In this document: positions 42,559-51,914 of the stretch, piece after piece
Position numbering within the stretch: the stretch's first letter is position 1
How the letters are laid out: each line of letters opens with the position of its first letter
Assembly: GCF_000472785.1 (NCBI RefSeq)
Contig: NZ_AXAL01000001.1
Location: forward strand, 750,078-814,077
Source of the DNA: Mesorhizobium loti CJ3sym
Lineage (GTDB): Bacteria; Pseudomonadota; Alphaproteobacteria; Rhizobiales; Rhizobiaceae
DNA length: 64,000 nt
Direction of reading: 5' to 3'
Position numbers and translations under genes: made by a program
The notes under the pieces: model-generated
Seen by the model: the letters and a program-made list of their open reading frames with translations, nothing else
The model's database searches: none
What the model was told of the DNA's origin: nothing

Positions 42559-43884
42559 CTAGGCGGACAGCGCCTCGGAAAACTCGACCGCCCTGCCCTG
42601 ACTTGGCGTCACGATCTCGCCTTCCCACATGACGCGGCGGCCGCGAATCACGGTGCCAACCGGCCAACCGGTGACTTGCTTGCCATCATAGGGCGTCCAA
42701 CCTGCCTTCGAGCCGGCCTGCGCATTGGTGATGGTCTCGCGCCGCTTCATGTCGACAATGGTAAAGTCGGCATCGTAGCCGGCGGCGATGCGGCCTTTTC
42801 TGGCCATGCCAAAAATGCGCTGCGGGCCGTGGCTGGAGAGATCGACAAAGCGCTGCAGGGTGAGCCGCCCCGCATTGACGTGGTCGAGCATGATCGGCAC
42901 CAGCGTCTGCACGCCGGTCATACCCGAGGGCGAGGCCGGATAGGGTTTTGCCTTCTCGGCCAGCGTGTGCGGCGCGTGATCGGAGCCGAGCACGTCGACG
43001 ATGCCTTGCGCAATGCCATGCCAGACGCCGTCGCGATGGCGGGGGGCACGCACCGGCGGGTTCATCTGGATCAGCGTGCCGAGCCTGGGATAGTCGTCGG
43101 CACTCAGCGTCAGATGGTGCGGCGTCGCCTCGCAGGTCGCGACATCCTTGTGCTGTTCGAGGAGCAAGATTTCCTCGGCGGTCGAGATGTGCAGGACGTG
43201 GATGCGGGCGCGGGTCTGTCTGGCGATGCGAACCAGCCGTTCAGTGCATCGCAAGGCAGCGATTTCGTCACGCCAGACCGGATGCGATGACGGATCGCCT
43301 TCGACACGCTCGCCAAGGCGCTCGCGCAGGCGAAACTCGTCTTCCGAATGAAAGGCGGCACGGCGGCGGGTGTTTCGCAGGATCGAGGCGACGCCTTCGT
43401 CATCCTCGACCAGCAAATCGCCGGTGGACGAACCCATGAAAACCTTGATACCGGCAGCGCCCGGCAACCGTTCGAGTTCGCCGACATCCCTGGCGTTGTC
43501 GCGGGTACCACCGACCCAGAACGCGAAATCGCAATGCATGCGGCTGCTGCCACGCCGAACCTTGTCGGCAAGCGTTGTCTCGCTGGTGGTCAACGGGTTG
43601 GTGTTGGGCATCTCGAACACGGCGGTGACGCCGCCAAGCACCGCTGCCCGCGAGCCCGTTTCCAGATCTTCCTTGTGCTCCAGTCCCGGTTCGCGAAAAT
43701 GCACCTGGCTGTCGACGACACCCGGCAGGATGTGCAGGCCGCGGCAGTCGATCGTCTCGCCGGCCGAGGCCTGGCGGAGATCGCCTATTGCCGCGATACG
43801 CCCGTCCCTGACACCGATGTCGCGGGCACCTTCGCCGTCATGATTGACCACAATGCCGCCTGTCAGGATGAGGTCGTAGGTCAT
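42559..43884 (-). CDS. Dihydroorotase-like amidohydrolase with altered metal motif
   Basis: The 441-residue protein belongs to the cyclic amidohydrolase superfamily: GIVVNHDGEGARDIGVRDGR, the carboxylated-lysine region AGIKVFMGSSTGD, His ligands in AAFHSEDEF and IHVLHISTAEE, and the catalytic Asp in VLGSDHAPHT. The usual first-strand HxH reads Q60-V-H62 (VVDSQVHFREPG), so one metal ligand is missing. It is usually labelled dihydroorotase in alphaproteobacteria, but its role may differ. Start at ATG 43884 has AGAGAG 7 bases upstream; the ATG 6 bases earlier is possible. It is divergent from ygfZ. Confidence 0.8.
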   Translation of the reverse strand: MTYDLILTGGIVVNHDGEGARDIGVRDGRIAAIGDLRQASAGETIDCRGLHILPGVVDSQVHFREPGLEHKEDLETGSRAAVLGGVTAVFEMPNTNPLTTSETTLADKVRRGSSRMHCDFAFWVGGTRDNARDVGELERLPGAAGIKVFMGSSTGDLLVEDDEGVASILRNTRRRAAFHSEDEFRLRERLGERVEGDPSSHPVWRDEIAALRCTERLVRIARQTRARIHVLHISTAEEILLLEQHKDVATCEATPHHLTLSADDYPRLGTLIQMNPPVRAPRHRDGVWHGIAQGIVDVLGSDHAPHTLAEKAKPYPASPSGMTGVQTLVPIMLDHVNAGRLTLQRFVDLSSHGPQRIFGMARKGRIAAGYDADFTIVDMKRRETITNAQAGSKAGWTPYDGKQVTGWPVGTVIRGRRVMWEGEIVTPSQGRAVEFSEALSA

Positions 43885-43965
43885 GGCCATGCTCTCTTGC
43901 GGGGGGAGTGTCAGCGGCTTACGTAATGACCAACCGTTTTGCAAGATCAGGCTTTTATCCGTGCC

Positions 43966-44826
43966 ATGCCCTTTGCCCTGCTGAAAGACCGCGCGCTCAT
44001 CTCCGTCTCAGGCCCGGATGCCGAGCACTTTCTGCAAAACATCCTGACCACCGATCTCGACGCGCTGACCGCCGGCGAGGCCAAGCCCGGCGCGCTGCTG
44101 GCGCCGCAAGGCAAGATCATGTTCGACTTCCTGATCTCGCGTGCCAGTGAAACCGACCTCCGGCTCGAATGCCGAGCCGACATTGCGGATGATTTCGTTC
44201 GCCGGCTGATGCTCTACAAGCTGCGCGCCAAGGTCGAGATTGCCAAGTCGGAACAGGCGCTTGTCACCCTTGCGTGGGGAAAAGAGTCAATCGCCTCAAA
44301 AAGTGATTCAATTGCGGTTGCCGACAGGCGCTTTGCCAATGAAAGCGTTACGCGCTCCTATGCCGGCACCGCAGATACCGGCGACGTCGCCGCGTGGCAG
44401 GCCTTGCGCATCGCCAACGGCATTGCCGAAAGCGGCGCCGACTATGCATTGGGCGATGCCTTCCCACATGACGTGCTGCTCGACGAGACGGGCGGTGTCG
44501 GGTTCAGGAAGGGCTGCTATGTCGGGCAGGAGGTCGTCTCGCGCATGCAGCATCGCGGCACGGCCAGGCGGCGCGTGCTGATTGTCCAGGCAGAGCTTGC
44601 CCTGCCCGCTTCGGGCACCGAGCTTACGGTCGAGGGACGGCCGGTCGGTACGCTCGGCTCGATCGCCGGAGCTACCGGACTTGCCATTGCCCGCATCGAC
44701 AGGGTCAAGGCAGCGCTCGACGCCGGCCAGCCGATCCTGGCGGCCGACGTACCCGTGACCGTGGCCATTCCTGCCTGGGCCAAATTCGGATTTCCTCAGG
44801 AAGCCGTCAGCGCGGAGGAAGCCTGA
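43966..44826 (+). CDS. ygfZ: Folate-binding protein YgfZ (iron-sulfur cluster maturation)
   Basis: The 286-residue GcvT-like protein has the family signature KGCYVGQEVVSRMQHRGTAR, whose cysteine is needed for activity, and the N-terminal ALISVSGPDAEHFLQNILTT. YgfZ/IBA57 with tetrahydrofolate helps build or repair some Fe-S clusters. The ATG at 43966 (MPFALLKDRALI) starts in the family's usual place. Its stop overlaps the HD gene by one base (TGATG). Confidence 0.92.
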   Translation: MPFALLKDRALISVSGPDAEHFLQNILTTDLDALTAGEAKPGALLAPQGKIMFDFLISRASETDLRLECRADIADDFVRRLMLYKLRAKVEIAKSEQALVTLAWGKESIASKSDSIAVADRRFANESVTRSYAGTADTGDVAAWQALRIANGIAESGADYALGDAFPHDVLLDETGGVGFRKGCYVGQEVVSRMQHRGTARRRVLIVQAELALPASGTELTVEGRPVGTLGSIAGATGLAIARIDRVKAALDAGQPILAADVPVTVAIPAWAKFGFPQEAVSAEEA

Positions 44827-45461
44827 TGGCGGCGGATCGTACCGGCGCGCCGCCACGCGCCTGGCAACGCATGCTGTCCGGCCGTCGGCTAGATTTGCTC
44901 GACCCCTCGCCGCTCGACATCGAGATTTCGGACATTGCCCATGGGCTGGCCCGCGTCGCGCGCTGGAATGGCCAGACCAGCGGCGAGCATGCGTTTTCGG
45001 TCGCCCAGCATTCGCTGCTGGTCGAGTCGCTGTTCAACGACCTGGTACCCCGGGCTTCGGCCGCTGACCGGCTGTCGGCGCTGCTGCACGATGCGCCTGA
45101 ATATGTCATCGGCGACATGATCTCGCCGTTCAAATCGGTGATGGGCGGCAGTTACAAGGACTGCGAATTGCGCCTTCAGCGCGCGATCCATTTGCGCTTC
45201 TCGCTGTCTCCCGAACCGGCTGCGGCGTTGCGCAGGGATATCAAGCGCGCCGACCAGATCGCCGCCTATTTCGAGGCAACGCTGCTTGCCGGCTTCTCGA
45301 CCGCCGAGGCGACCGAATTCTTCGGCCGCCCGCGCGGTTTTTCCGCTGAGCGCTTCGACTTCACGCCACGCTCGGTAACCTGGGCGCAGAATGCGTTCCT
45401 GAAGCGATTTTCGGCGATCGAGAAGTCGCGGCACCAGGTTTCGACGCCGGCGGTTGGGTAG
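44826..45461 (+). CDS. HD domain protein (YfbR-like nucleotidase family)
   Basis: The 211-residue protein has the metal-binding H...HD...D pattern: QTSGEHAFSVAQHSLLVESL, LLHDAPEYVIGDMISPFK and IKRADQIAAYFEATLL. The set resembles YfbR-type 5'-deoxynucleotidases. The start is shared with the ygfZ stop (TGATG), so it is coupled to it; this pairing is common in Rhizobiales. The exact substrate is not known. Confidence 0.85.
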   Translation: MAADRTGAPPRAWQRMLSGRRLDLLDPSPLDIEISDIAHGLARVARWNGQTSGEHAFSVAQHSLLVESLFNDLVPRASAADRLSALLHDAPEYVIGDMISPFKSVMGGSYKDCELRLQRAIHLRFSLSPEPAAALRRDIKRADQIAAYFEATLLAGFSTAEATEFFGRPRGFSAERFDFTPRSVTWAQNAFLKRFSAIEKSRHQVSTPAVG

Positions 45462-45497
45462 AAAAACGCTAAATTAACCGGAAACGTCAACAGTGCG

Positions 45498-47669
45498 GTG
45501 TTGGATCACGCACCGCAGGCGCGCCTCATGCCCGTCGTGGACGTCAAGAATGGTTCGGTCGTCCCGAAGCGGGTGGCCGAAGGCGTGGGGCACTCGCGCC
45601 GTATGGAAGACGAACTGCGCGAACAGAACGAACGCTTTTCAGCCGCTGTCGAGAACATGTCGCATGGCCTGTGCATGTTCGACGCCGACGAGCGCATGAT
45701 CATCTGCAACGGCAACTACATCAACATCTTCTGCCTCGACGCCAGGCTGATGCGACCAGGCATCCGCTTCATCGATATCCTGCGGCACAGCGTCGACATC
45801 GGCATCGCCTCGCAAAGTGCTGACGAGCTCTATGCCATCCGCAAACCCTATATCGACCAGGCCAAACCCTCGACCTACGAAGAGACGCTGTCTGATGGTC
45901 GCATCATCAACATCTCGCACCGCCCGCTTGCCTTGGGCGGCTGGGTCTCGATCTACGAGGACATCACCGAACAGCGGCGCGCCGAACAGGATCTCAAGGA
46001 GCAGCATCGCCGTTTCGACGCGGCACTCGCCAACATGTCGCAAGGCCTGGTGATGTACGACGCGGGCGGCAAGATGATCGTGCGCAACCGGCGTTTTCTG
46101 GAGCTCTACAACGTCACGGCGGCGGACTTTCCGCTTGGAACGACGCACCGCGACGCGCTCGAACGGTTGCTGGAACTCGGCATCTATACGAAGATCGACG
46201 TCGACAGCGAGGTCGCCAAAACCGAAGCCTACCTGGCAGCTGCAAAAATTCATTCGGCTTATCGCTATCTTACCGATGGCCGGACGGTTCTGGTCACCCG
46301 CCGGCCGATGAGCGGCGGCGGCTGGGTGGTGACCTTCGACGACGTCACCGACCGCCGCCGCACCGAAGAGCGCATGATCCATCTTGCGCATCACGACACG
46401 CTGACCGGACTGCCCAACCGCTCCATGTTTCGCGAACGGCTGGACCTGGCGCTTGAGGATGCGGCGGCCACGCCGTTGGCGATCTTCTCGCTTGATCTTG
46501 ATCGCTTCAAGGTGGTCAACGATACCTGGGGCCATCCTGCCGGCGACTGGCTGTTGAAATGCGTGGCCGAGAGGCTGCAGCGCTGCCTGCGCAATGAAAC
46601 AGACATCGTTGCCCGCTTCGGCGGCGACGAGTTCGTGGTCATACAGTTCAATTCCAGCGGCATTGCCGATGCTGAAAAACTGGCGAAGCGCATCGTCGAG
46701 GCAATCGTCAAACCGTTTCGTGACAAGAGCCGGGAGATGCATGTCGGCATCAGCCTGGGCATTGCCGTTTCTCCCGACAATGGCAGGGATGCCGACACGC
46801 TGCTGAAAAACGCCGATACGGCGCTCTATCGGGCGAAGAGCGAAGGGCGCAATCTCTATCGCTTCTTCGAGCCCGCAATGGACGCCATGGTGCAGGCCCG
46901 CCGGGCGCTCGAGGTCGACCTCGAGGCCGCACTGCCACGCCAGGAATTCGAACTCGATTTCCAGCCCATCATGAACATCGCCTCCGGCGAGATCAGCGGC
47001 GCGGAGGCCTTGATACGCTGGCATTCGCCAGCACGCGGCATTGTCGCGCCGGACGCATTCATTCCGGTCGCCGAAGAAACCGGACTGATCGTGCCGCTTG
47101 GCGAATGGGCGCTGAGGAAAGCCTGCACGGCGGCGGCAAGCTGGCCTCCCGGCTTGCGCATTGCCGTCAATGTCTCGGCCGTGCAACTCAAAAGCGGCGG
47201 GTTTGCCCGCAGCGTCATCTCGGCGCTGGCCTTTTCTGGCGTACCGGCCGGGCAGCTGGAGCTGGAAATCACCGAAACCGTGCTGATGGACGAGAGCAAG
47301 GCGGTGCTCAAGACGCTGCGACAATTGCGCGAACTTGGCATCCGCATCGCGCTGGACGATTTCGGCACCGGCTATTCCTCGCTCGGCTACCTCAGGCGTT
47401 TCCCTGTCGACAAGATCAAGATCGACCGTTCGTTCGTTCGCGACATGGGCAATCGCCACACGGCGGCGATCGTTCGCACCATCATTGGGCTCGGCACCGA
47501 GCTTGGCATTGTTGTCACCGCCGAGGGCGTCGAAACCGAGCTGCAACTCGACATGCTGCGCGACAATGGCTGTGTCGAGGCGCAGGGTTATCTAATCGGC
47601 GTGCCGTCAAAGGCGGCGGCCATCCAGCGCCTGTTGAAGTCGCGTGCAGCCAACAGCCAGACCGGCTGA
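45498..47669 (+). CDS. PAS-PAS-GGDEF-EAL cyclic-di-GMP enzyme
   Basis: The 723-residue protein has two related PAS units (FSAAVENMSHGLCMFDADER and FDAALANMSQGLVMYDAGGK, about 45-165 and 170-295), a GGDEF domain with intact RFGGDEF (375-379) and an EAL domain with E503-A-L, NVSAVQL, DDFGTGYSSLG and EGVET. Both catalytic motifs look complete, so it may make and break cyclic-di-GMP under PAS control. There is no membrane segment, so it is cytoplasmic. The start is uncertain: GTG 45498 or ATG 45528, both with weak ribosome binding sites. Confidence 0.93.
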   Translation: MLDHAPQARLMPVVDVKNGSVVPKRVAEGVGHSRRMEDELREQNERFSAAVENMSHGLCMFDADERMIICNGNYINIFCLDARLMRPGIRFIDILRHSVDIGIASQSADELYAIRKPYIDQAKPSTYEETLSDGRIINISHRPLALGGWVSIYEDITEQRRAEQDLKEQHRRFDAALANMSQGLVMYDAGGKMIVRNRRFLELYNVTAADFPLGTTHRDALERLLELGIYTKIDVDSEVAKTEAYLAAAKIHSAYRYLTDGRTVLVTRRPMSGGGWVVTFDDVTDRRRTEERMIHLAHHDTLTGLPNRSMFRERLDLALEDAAATPLAIFSLDLDRFKVVNDTWGHPAGDWLLKCVAERLQRCLRNETDIVARFGGDEFVVIQFNSSGIADAEKLAKRIVEAIVKPFRDKSREMHVGISLGIAVSPDNGRDADTLLKNADTALYRAKSEGRNLYRFFEPAMDAMVQARRALEVDLEAALPRQEFELDFQPIMNIASGEISGAEALIRWHSPARGIVAPDAFIPVAEETGLIVPLGEWALRKACTAAASWPPGLRIAVNVSAVQLKSGGFARSVISALAFSGVPAGQLELEITETVLMDESKAVLKTLRQLRELGIRIALDDFGTGYSSLGYLRRFPVDKIKIDRSFVRDMGNRHTAAIVRTIIGLGTELGIVVTAEGVETELQLDMLRDNGCVEAQGYLIGVPSKAAAIQRLLKSRAANSQTG

Positions 47670-47709
47670 TCCTTCGAGGGCACATCGCCGAGTTTTCAAG
47701 CCCCGCCTT

Positions 47710-48630
47710 TTATTGGGGGATTGGTTGCCAGCTCGGTCTTGACAGGTGGGCAGCCATGAAACCGGCGACGGCTTCGACCTTTGCCGGGCGCGAGCGGGCC
47801 GACGGCGTTACGAAATACAGCGCGCCCCTCGGCAAAGTCCAGTCGGTCAGGATCGCTTGCAACCGCCCGTCGGCAAGATATTCACTGGCAATGAACTCCG
47901 GCAGCTCGGCTATCGCCGTCCCGGCCAGGACCGTTGGAACCAGCGCTTCGGCATTGGTCACGCGCAGCGGCCCGGACGGCGTGACGGCCTCTTCGTCACC
48001 TGCGGCATTGCTGAAATGCCAGACATCCTGGCGCGGCCGATAGGCATAGCCAAGACAGTGATGCGCGTCGAGGTCGCGTGGCGTAACCGGCCGACCATGC
48101 CTGGCTAGATAGGGCGGTGCCGCAACGATGAACGGGGCGATGTTGCACAAGCGCCGGGCAACCAGCGAGGAATCCGGCAACACGGCAATCCGAAGTGCTG
48201 CGTCGAACCCCTGACCGATCAGGTCAACGACTTCGTCACTCAGATGCATATCGATCGACACGTCGGGATAGAGCTTGAAGAAATCAGGAAGCAACGGCGC
48301 CACCCACCGCAACCCGAACGCCATCGGCACAGCCAGACGGACAAGGCCGCGCGGATTGGCCGACAGTTCGCGGGCCGCATTCTCGGCATCCTCCGCGTCA
48401 CGGTAGAGGCGCGACGCCCGCTCAGCGAGCTGACGCCCGAAATCCGTGAGCGCCAGGCGCCGTGACGTCCGGTTGAATAGCCGCGCGCCAAGCCGCTCCT
48501 CCAGGCGGCTGACACCGCGTGACACCGTCGCCACCGACAGGCCGAGCACGCGTGCGGCAGCGGCAAAGGATCGCTCCTCCGCGACCTTGGCGAACATGGC
48601 CAAGCCTTCAAAATCCGGGATTTTCGACAT
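47710..48630 (-). CDS. LysR family transcriptional regulator
   Basis: The 306-residue protein has the winged helix DFEGLAMFAKVAEERSFAAA and LGLSVATVSRGVSRLEERLG, then the ligand domain with LVRLAVPMAFGLRWVAPLLP, like the large group of LysR proteins controlling nearby dehydrogenases. ATG 48630 is preceded by AGGA. It is head-to-head with an SDR across 92 bases that hold dyads at 48640-48664. Confidence 0.9.
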   Translation of the reverse strand: MSKIPDFEGLAMFAKVAEERSFAAAARVLGLSVATVSRGVSRLEERLGARLFNRTSRRLALTDFGRQLAERASRLYRDAEDAENAARELSANPRGLVRLAVPMAFGLRWVAPLLPDFFKLYPDVSIDMHLSDEVVDLIGQGFDAALRIAVLPDSSLVARRLCNIAPFIVAAPPYLARHGRPVTPRDLDAHHCLGYAYRPRQDVWHFSNAAGDEEAVTPSGPLRVTNAEALVPTVLAGTAIAELPEFIASEYLADGRLQAILTDWTLPRGALYFVTPSARSRPAKVEAVAGFMAAHLSRPSWQPIPQ

Positions 48631-48639
48631 CACCAATCC

Positions 48640-48664
48640 TGCAATGATTATTTGCAAGCATTGC
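48640..48664. promoter_or_regulatory. Candidate LysR operator between LysR and SDR genes
   Basis: TGCAA (48640-48644) and TTGCA (48652-48656) form a dyad with a 7-base centre. An overlapping dyad, GCAATG (48641-48646)/CATTGC (48659-48664), shares the left arm. Overlapping sites of this kind can switch a LysR protein between repressing and activating arrangements. They begin 10 bases from the LysR start codon. Confidence 0.6.
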
Positions 48665-48722
48665 TATTTCGAAAGGCTCCACCTGTCCATATGTGTCTGT
48701 CACCTCAACAGGAGTGACGGAA

Positions 48723-49478
48723 ATGACAACGAAACTTGAAGGAAAGATCGCCGTGATTACCGGCGGCAGCAGCGGCATCGGCCTTGGCATCGCCAAGCGC
48801 TTCGCCATGGAAGGCGCGCATGTCTACATTACCGGGCGGCGCAAGGCCGAGATCGACAAAGCTGTCGCCGCAATCGGCAGGAACGCCACCGGCATCCAGG
48901 CCGACTCGACCAGTTTCACCGATCTCGACCGGCTCTATGCCCAGGTGAAAGCACAAAGCGGCCGTATCGATGTGCTCTCGGTCAATGCTGGCGGTGGTTC
49001 CATGCTGCCGCTCGGCCAAATAACCGAACAGCACTTTGATGACACGTTCGACCGCAACGTCAAAGCCGTATTGTTCACGGTGCAGAAGGCGCTTGGATTG
49101 CTGGTGGACGGTGGATCGGTGATCCTGACCGGTTCGACCGCCGGCTCAACCGGCACCGCAGCGTTCAGCGTCTATAGCGCGTCGAAGGCGGCCCTGCGCA
49201 ATTTTGCCCGCAGCTGGATAATCGACCTGAAGCAGCGGCGGATCCGCGTCAACGTCCTCAGCCCAGGCCCGACCCGCACAACAGGCCTGGCCGAGCTTGC
49301 CGGAACTGAAGCCGAACAGCAGAAAGGTTTGCTCGAGTTCCTGGCTACCCAAGTGCCGCTGGGCCGGCTCGGCGACGCTGATGAGATCGGCAAGGCGGCG
49401 GTGTTCCTGGCCTCGGACGATTCCAGCTTTGTCACCGGGGCCGAGCTGTTCGTCGACGGCGGTACGGCTCAGGTCTAG
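48723..49478 (+). CDS. SDR family oxidoreductase
   Basis: The 251-residue classical SDR has TGGSSGIG (about 13-20), SVNAGGGS, a catalytic Ser in [10 protein letters not shown] and YSASK, with [13 protein letters not shown] afterwards. Many close relatives act as glucose or steroid-type dehydrogenases; the substrate is unknown. ATG 48723 has AGGAGTGACGGAA before it. The divergent LysR gene probably controls it. Confidence 0.9.
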   Translation: MTTKLEGKIAVITGGSSGIGLGIAKRFAMEGAHVYITGRRKAEIDKAVAAIGRNATGIQADSTSFTDLDRLYAQVKAQSGRIDVLSVNAGGGSMLPLGQITEQHFDDTFDRNVKAVLFTVQKALGLLVDGGSVILTGSTAGSTGTAAFSVYSASKAALRNFARSWIIDLKQRRIRVNVLSPGPTRTTGLAELAGTEAEQQKGLLEFLATQVPLGRLGDADEIGKAAVFLASDDSSFVTGAELFVDGGTAQV

Positions 49479-49479
49479 C

Positions 49480-49602
49480 GCGTTTCACCGTTTCACAGAA
49501 ACGGTGAAACGCTCTATCTCCTTGTTTCTACGCAATTCCCAAGGGAAAGCGCTACGCGCTTTTCCCGGGAAAACCGTTTCACACGTTTCCTGGAATTGCT
49601 CT
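49480..49602. repeat. Mosaic palindromic element, copy 3 (two hairpins)
   Basis: Hairpin A is a perfect 14-bp stem (49480-49493 with 49499-49512) around CACAG. Part B has CAATTCC, an insert with GGGAAAGCGC/GCGCTTTTCCC, GGGAAAACCG, and GGAATTG near its end. Its order matches copy 1, but the second part is longer. It fills the space after the SDR gene, and hairpin A can act as its terminator. Confidence 0.85.
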
Positions 49603-49658
49603 AGCCCGGCATGCCGGTCGTCCTCAAGCAGGCGCGACCGGTTGCCGACTGCGCATCA

Positions 49659-50552
49659 TCATCTATGCAATGTCTCGATGTATTTCTCGTGGAAACGGAC
49701 ATAGCCGGGCTCGACCACCTTCAGATGCAGCTCGATCAGCGCGTGAAACCGCGGCAGTTGATGAAACGGCACGCCGGGATAGGCATGGTGCTCGGCATGG
49801 AACGGCATGTTCCAGGCGAGCTTGCGCACCACCCAATTGGTCAGCGTGGTTCTTGTGTTCTCCAGCATGTTGGCAACGAACGGACAGCGGCCGTGCTCGG
49901 CCAGCAAATAGAGGCGCAGAAAGGGCTGCCCGAGCAGTGCGGGAATGATCCAGACATAGAGAAGCACTGTGAGCCGGAGATACACGGCGAGCAGAAGGAC
50001 GACAGCGTAGAAGGCAATCATGGCGCGTGCCTCGGCTCGCACCTTGGGTCGGCCTTTCGGCGGCACATAGCTTTCCTGGCTGCCACCAACTGCATTGGCG
50101 TAGAGCGTCCTGAGATGGCCCCACCACAGCGGGATGCCAGACACATGCACGAGATATTGTCGCAGCGTTTCCGGTTTGGGAAAGGCCAGTTCCGGATCGT
50201 TCTCAGGATCCTGCGTGTATCGATGATGGGCGAAATGGAAATAGCGGAACCAGTCGGCCGGCAGCGCGAGTGCCAGGCTGCACACCCGCGCCACGGCATC
50301 GTTCAGCCATTGCTTCTCGAACGCGGTGCGATGAACCGTCTCGTGCAGAAGCGTGAACAGGAACACGATCAGGATGCCTTGCGGCAGCATCAGCAGCGGC
50401 CAGAATGGCACTCTCGCGGCGATCAGCGATCCAATGACCACAATCGCACCCCAGTGGGCGCCGAGCTGCAAGAGACCCGCGACATCGGATTTGGCGGTCA
50501 GGCGACTGCGCTCTTCAGGGGTCAATGAGGCGATTATGTCGCGATGGTCCAT
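49659..50552 (-). CDS. Fatty acid desaturase family protein
   Basis: The 297-residue membrane di-iron enzyme has the three His boxes H70-ETV-H74, H106-FAHH110 and HAEHH near residue 245, and about four helices. It should introduce a double bond or hydroxylate a lipid or carotenoid-type substrate. It is divergent from a GcvA-like LysR gene, and a strong dyad at 50635-50655 lies between them. Substrate unknown. Confidence 0.88.
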   Translation of the reverse strand: MDHRDIIASLTPEERSRLTAKSDVAGLLQLGAHWGAIVVIGSLIAARVPFWPLLMLPQGILIVFLFTLLHETVHRTAFEKQWLNDAVARVCSLALALPADWFRYFHFAHHRYTQDPENDPELAFPKPETLRQYLVHVSGIPLWWGHLRTLYANAVGGSQESYVPPKGRPKVRAEARAMIAFYAVVLLLAVYLRLTVLLYVWIIPALLGQPFLRLYLLAEHGRCPFVANMLENTRTTLTNWVVRKLAWNMPFHAEHHAYPGVPFHQLPRFHALIELHLKVVEPGYVRFHEKYIETLHR

Positions 50553-50634
50553 CGGCTTCGATCCAGACTGGCGATTTGATGGTGCCCACCCTAGTCGGTG
50601 AAAAAGCTTTCCAAAAACGACGATTCCTGCAATT

Positions 50635-50655
50635 TAGATAAGCTTACCTTATCTA
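50635..50655. promoter_or_regulatory. Candidate LysR operator between desaturase and LysR genes
   Basis: TAGATAAG (50635-50642) and CTTATCTA (50648-50655) are a perfect 8-base inverted repeat with a 5-base centre. The core ATAAG-N5-CTTAT fits the LysR T-N11-A rule. It lies 10 bases before the LysR start and 82 bases from the desaturase start. Confidence 0.65.
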
Positions 50656-50665
50656 TCTGGCGATC

Positions 50666-51583
50666 ATGGTCACATCTCCGTCCCTGAAAGGACTTCAGGC
50701 TTTCGAGGCCGCGGCACGCGCAGGCAGCTTTGCCGCGGCAGCGGAAGAGCTTTCGGTTTCGGCCGCCGCCGTCAGCCAGCTTATCCGTACCGTCGAGGAA
50801 CAGATGGGGCGCAAGCTGTTTCATCGGGTCAACCGCAGGGTTGTCCTCACCGAGGCCGGCGTGGAGATGCTGCCACGGCTGACCATGGCCTTCCAGGAAA
50901 TCGGCAGTGTCTCGCGCGAACTCAGCGGCGATGCATTTCGCCCGCGCCTGGTGGTTTCGGTGCCGCCATCCATGGCCATGGGTTGGCTTTCGCAGCGTCT
51001 GGCCGGCTTCGTCGCCAGCCATGGCGCCGCCGACATATCGCTGCGCGGCGATGATGATCCGGTGCCGTTCGACCATGGGCTGATCGATATCAGGCTCTCC
51101 TACGGTCCGCACTATCGCGAGCACCCGACCGAGGACATCGTCCGGGACGCTGTCTATCCCGTATGCGCGCCAACGCTTGCCAGCGCGGTCAAGACGCACG
51201 GCGGTCCACTCGCGGGGCTGCCGCTGATCCACACCGACTGGGGACCGACCGGCGCCTCGTTTCCGTCCTGGCGCAACTGGTTCGACGCTGCCGGTGTGCA
51301 ACCCGGCCGGGCGGCGCAACGAGGCCTGTCGGCCAACTCGTCGCGCGCAGCCCTCGACCTTGCCATTTCGGGGCTGGGTGTGGCGCTAGCGCAAGGAGTC
51401 TATTGTGCCGAAGCGTTGGAGGATGGCAGGCTGGTCCGGCCCGCCGTCAGGTCGATCGCGTTGCGCCAGCCCTATTGCCTGACGATTCCGGAGCGCAGCG
51501 GAAGACGCGACGTGGTGGCGGTGTTCCGCGCCTGGTTGATCGAGCAATGCCGGCACGCGGTGGGCTCGCCGGCGCTCCGTTGA
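50666..51583 (+). CDS. LysR family transcriptional regulator (GcvA-like)
   Basis: The 305-residue protein has the GcvA-group look: LKGLQAFEAAARAGSFAAAA, EELSVSAAAVSQLIRTVEEQ and LFHRVNRRVVLTEAG, then a ligand domain. The overlapping dyad suggests that it controls the divergent desaturase gene and itself. Its ligand may be a lipid precursor or amino acid, which is a guess. Confidence 0.9.
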   Translation: MVTSPSLKGLQAFEAAARAGSFAAAAEELSVSAAAVSQLIRTVEEQMGRKLFHRVNRRVVLTEAGVEMLPRLTMAFQEIGSVSRELSGDAFRPRLVVSVPPSMAMGWLSQRLAGFVASHGAADISLRGDDDPVPFDHGLIDIRLSYGPHYREHPTEDIVRDAVYPVCAPTLASAVKTHGGPLAGLPLIHTDWGPTGASFPSWRNWFDAAGVQPGRAAQRGLSANSSRAALDLAISGLGVALAQGVYCAEALEDGRLVRPAVRSIALRQPYCLTIPERSGRRDVVAVFRAWLIEQCRHAVGSPALR

Positions 51584-51623
51584 AGACTTGCGGCTCAGAA
51601 AGATGGGCGGCCATGCGGCCCAC

Positions 51624-51896
51624 TTAGAGATGAGCGGCCAATGCCGCTGTCATATCCTTGTTCGTCGCCACGGGAATGATCTCGAATTCCACCAGGTCGG
51701 CCCATTCGATGACCCAGCGCTGCAACAGCGTGACATCATCGGCTTCGACCAAAAGGAAGCAGCGGCTCATATCCGCCGCGATCCAGGAGTGGTGCACGAC
51801 AAGCTCGTCCGGCTTCAGCCGGCCACGCTCACCGAAGCGGCGATAGATCTCCTTGCGATCGCAGCCGATGAAATCCTCAATGACGATGAACTGCAT
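51624..51896 (-). CDS. DUF3303 family protein
   Basis: The 90-residue protein begins MQFIVIEDFIGCDRKEIYRR and has LKPDELVVHHSWIAADMSRC and LLQRWVIEWADLVEFEIIPV, matching the small DUF3303 family, probably a dimeric alpha-beta barrel. The function is unknown. It starts 18 bases after the RimK-like gene, with GAGGG as ribosome binding site, so it should be the last gene of that operon. Confidence 0.72.
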   Translation of the reverse strand: MQFIVIEDFIGCDRKEIYRRFGERGRLKPDELVVHHSWIAADMSRCFLLVEADDVTLLQRWVIEWADLVEFEIIPVATNKDMTAALAAHL

Positions 51897-51914
51897 AGTC
51901 TGCCCTCAATTAAA

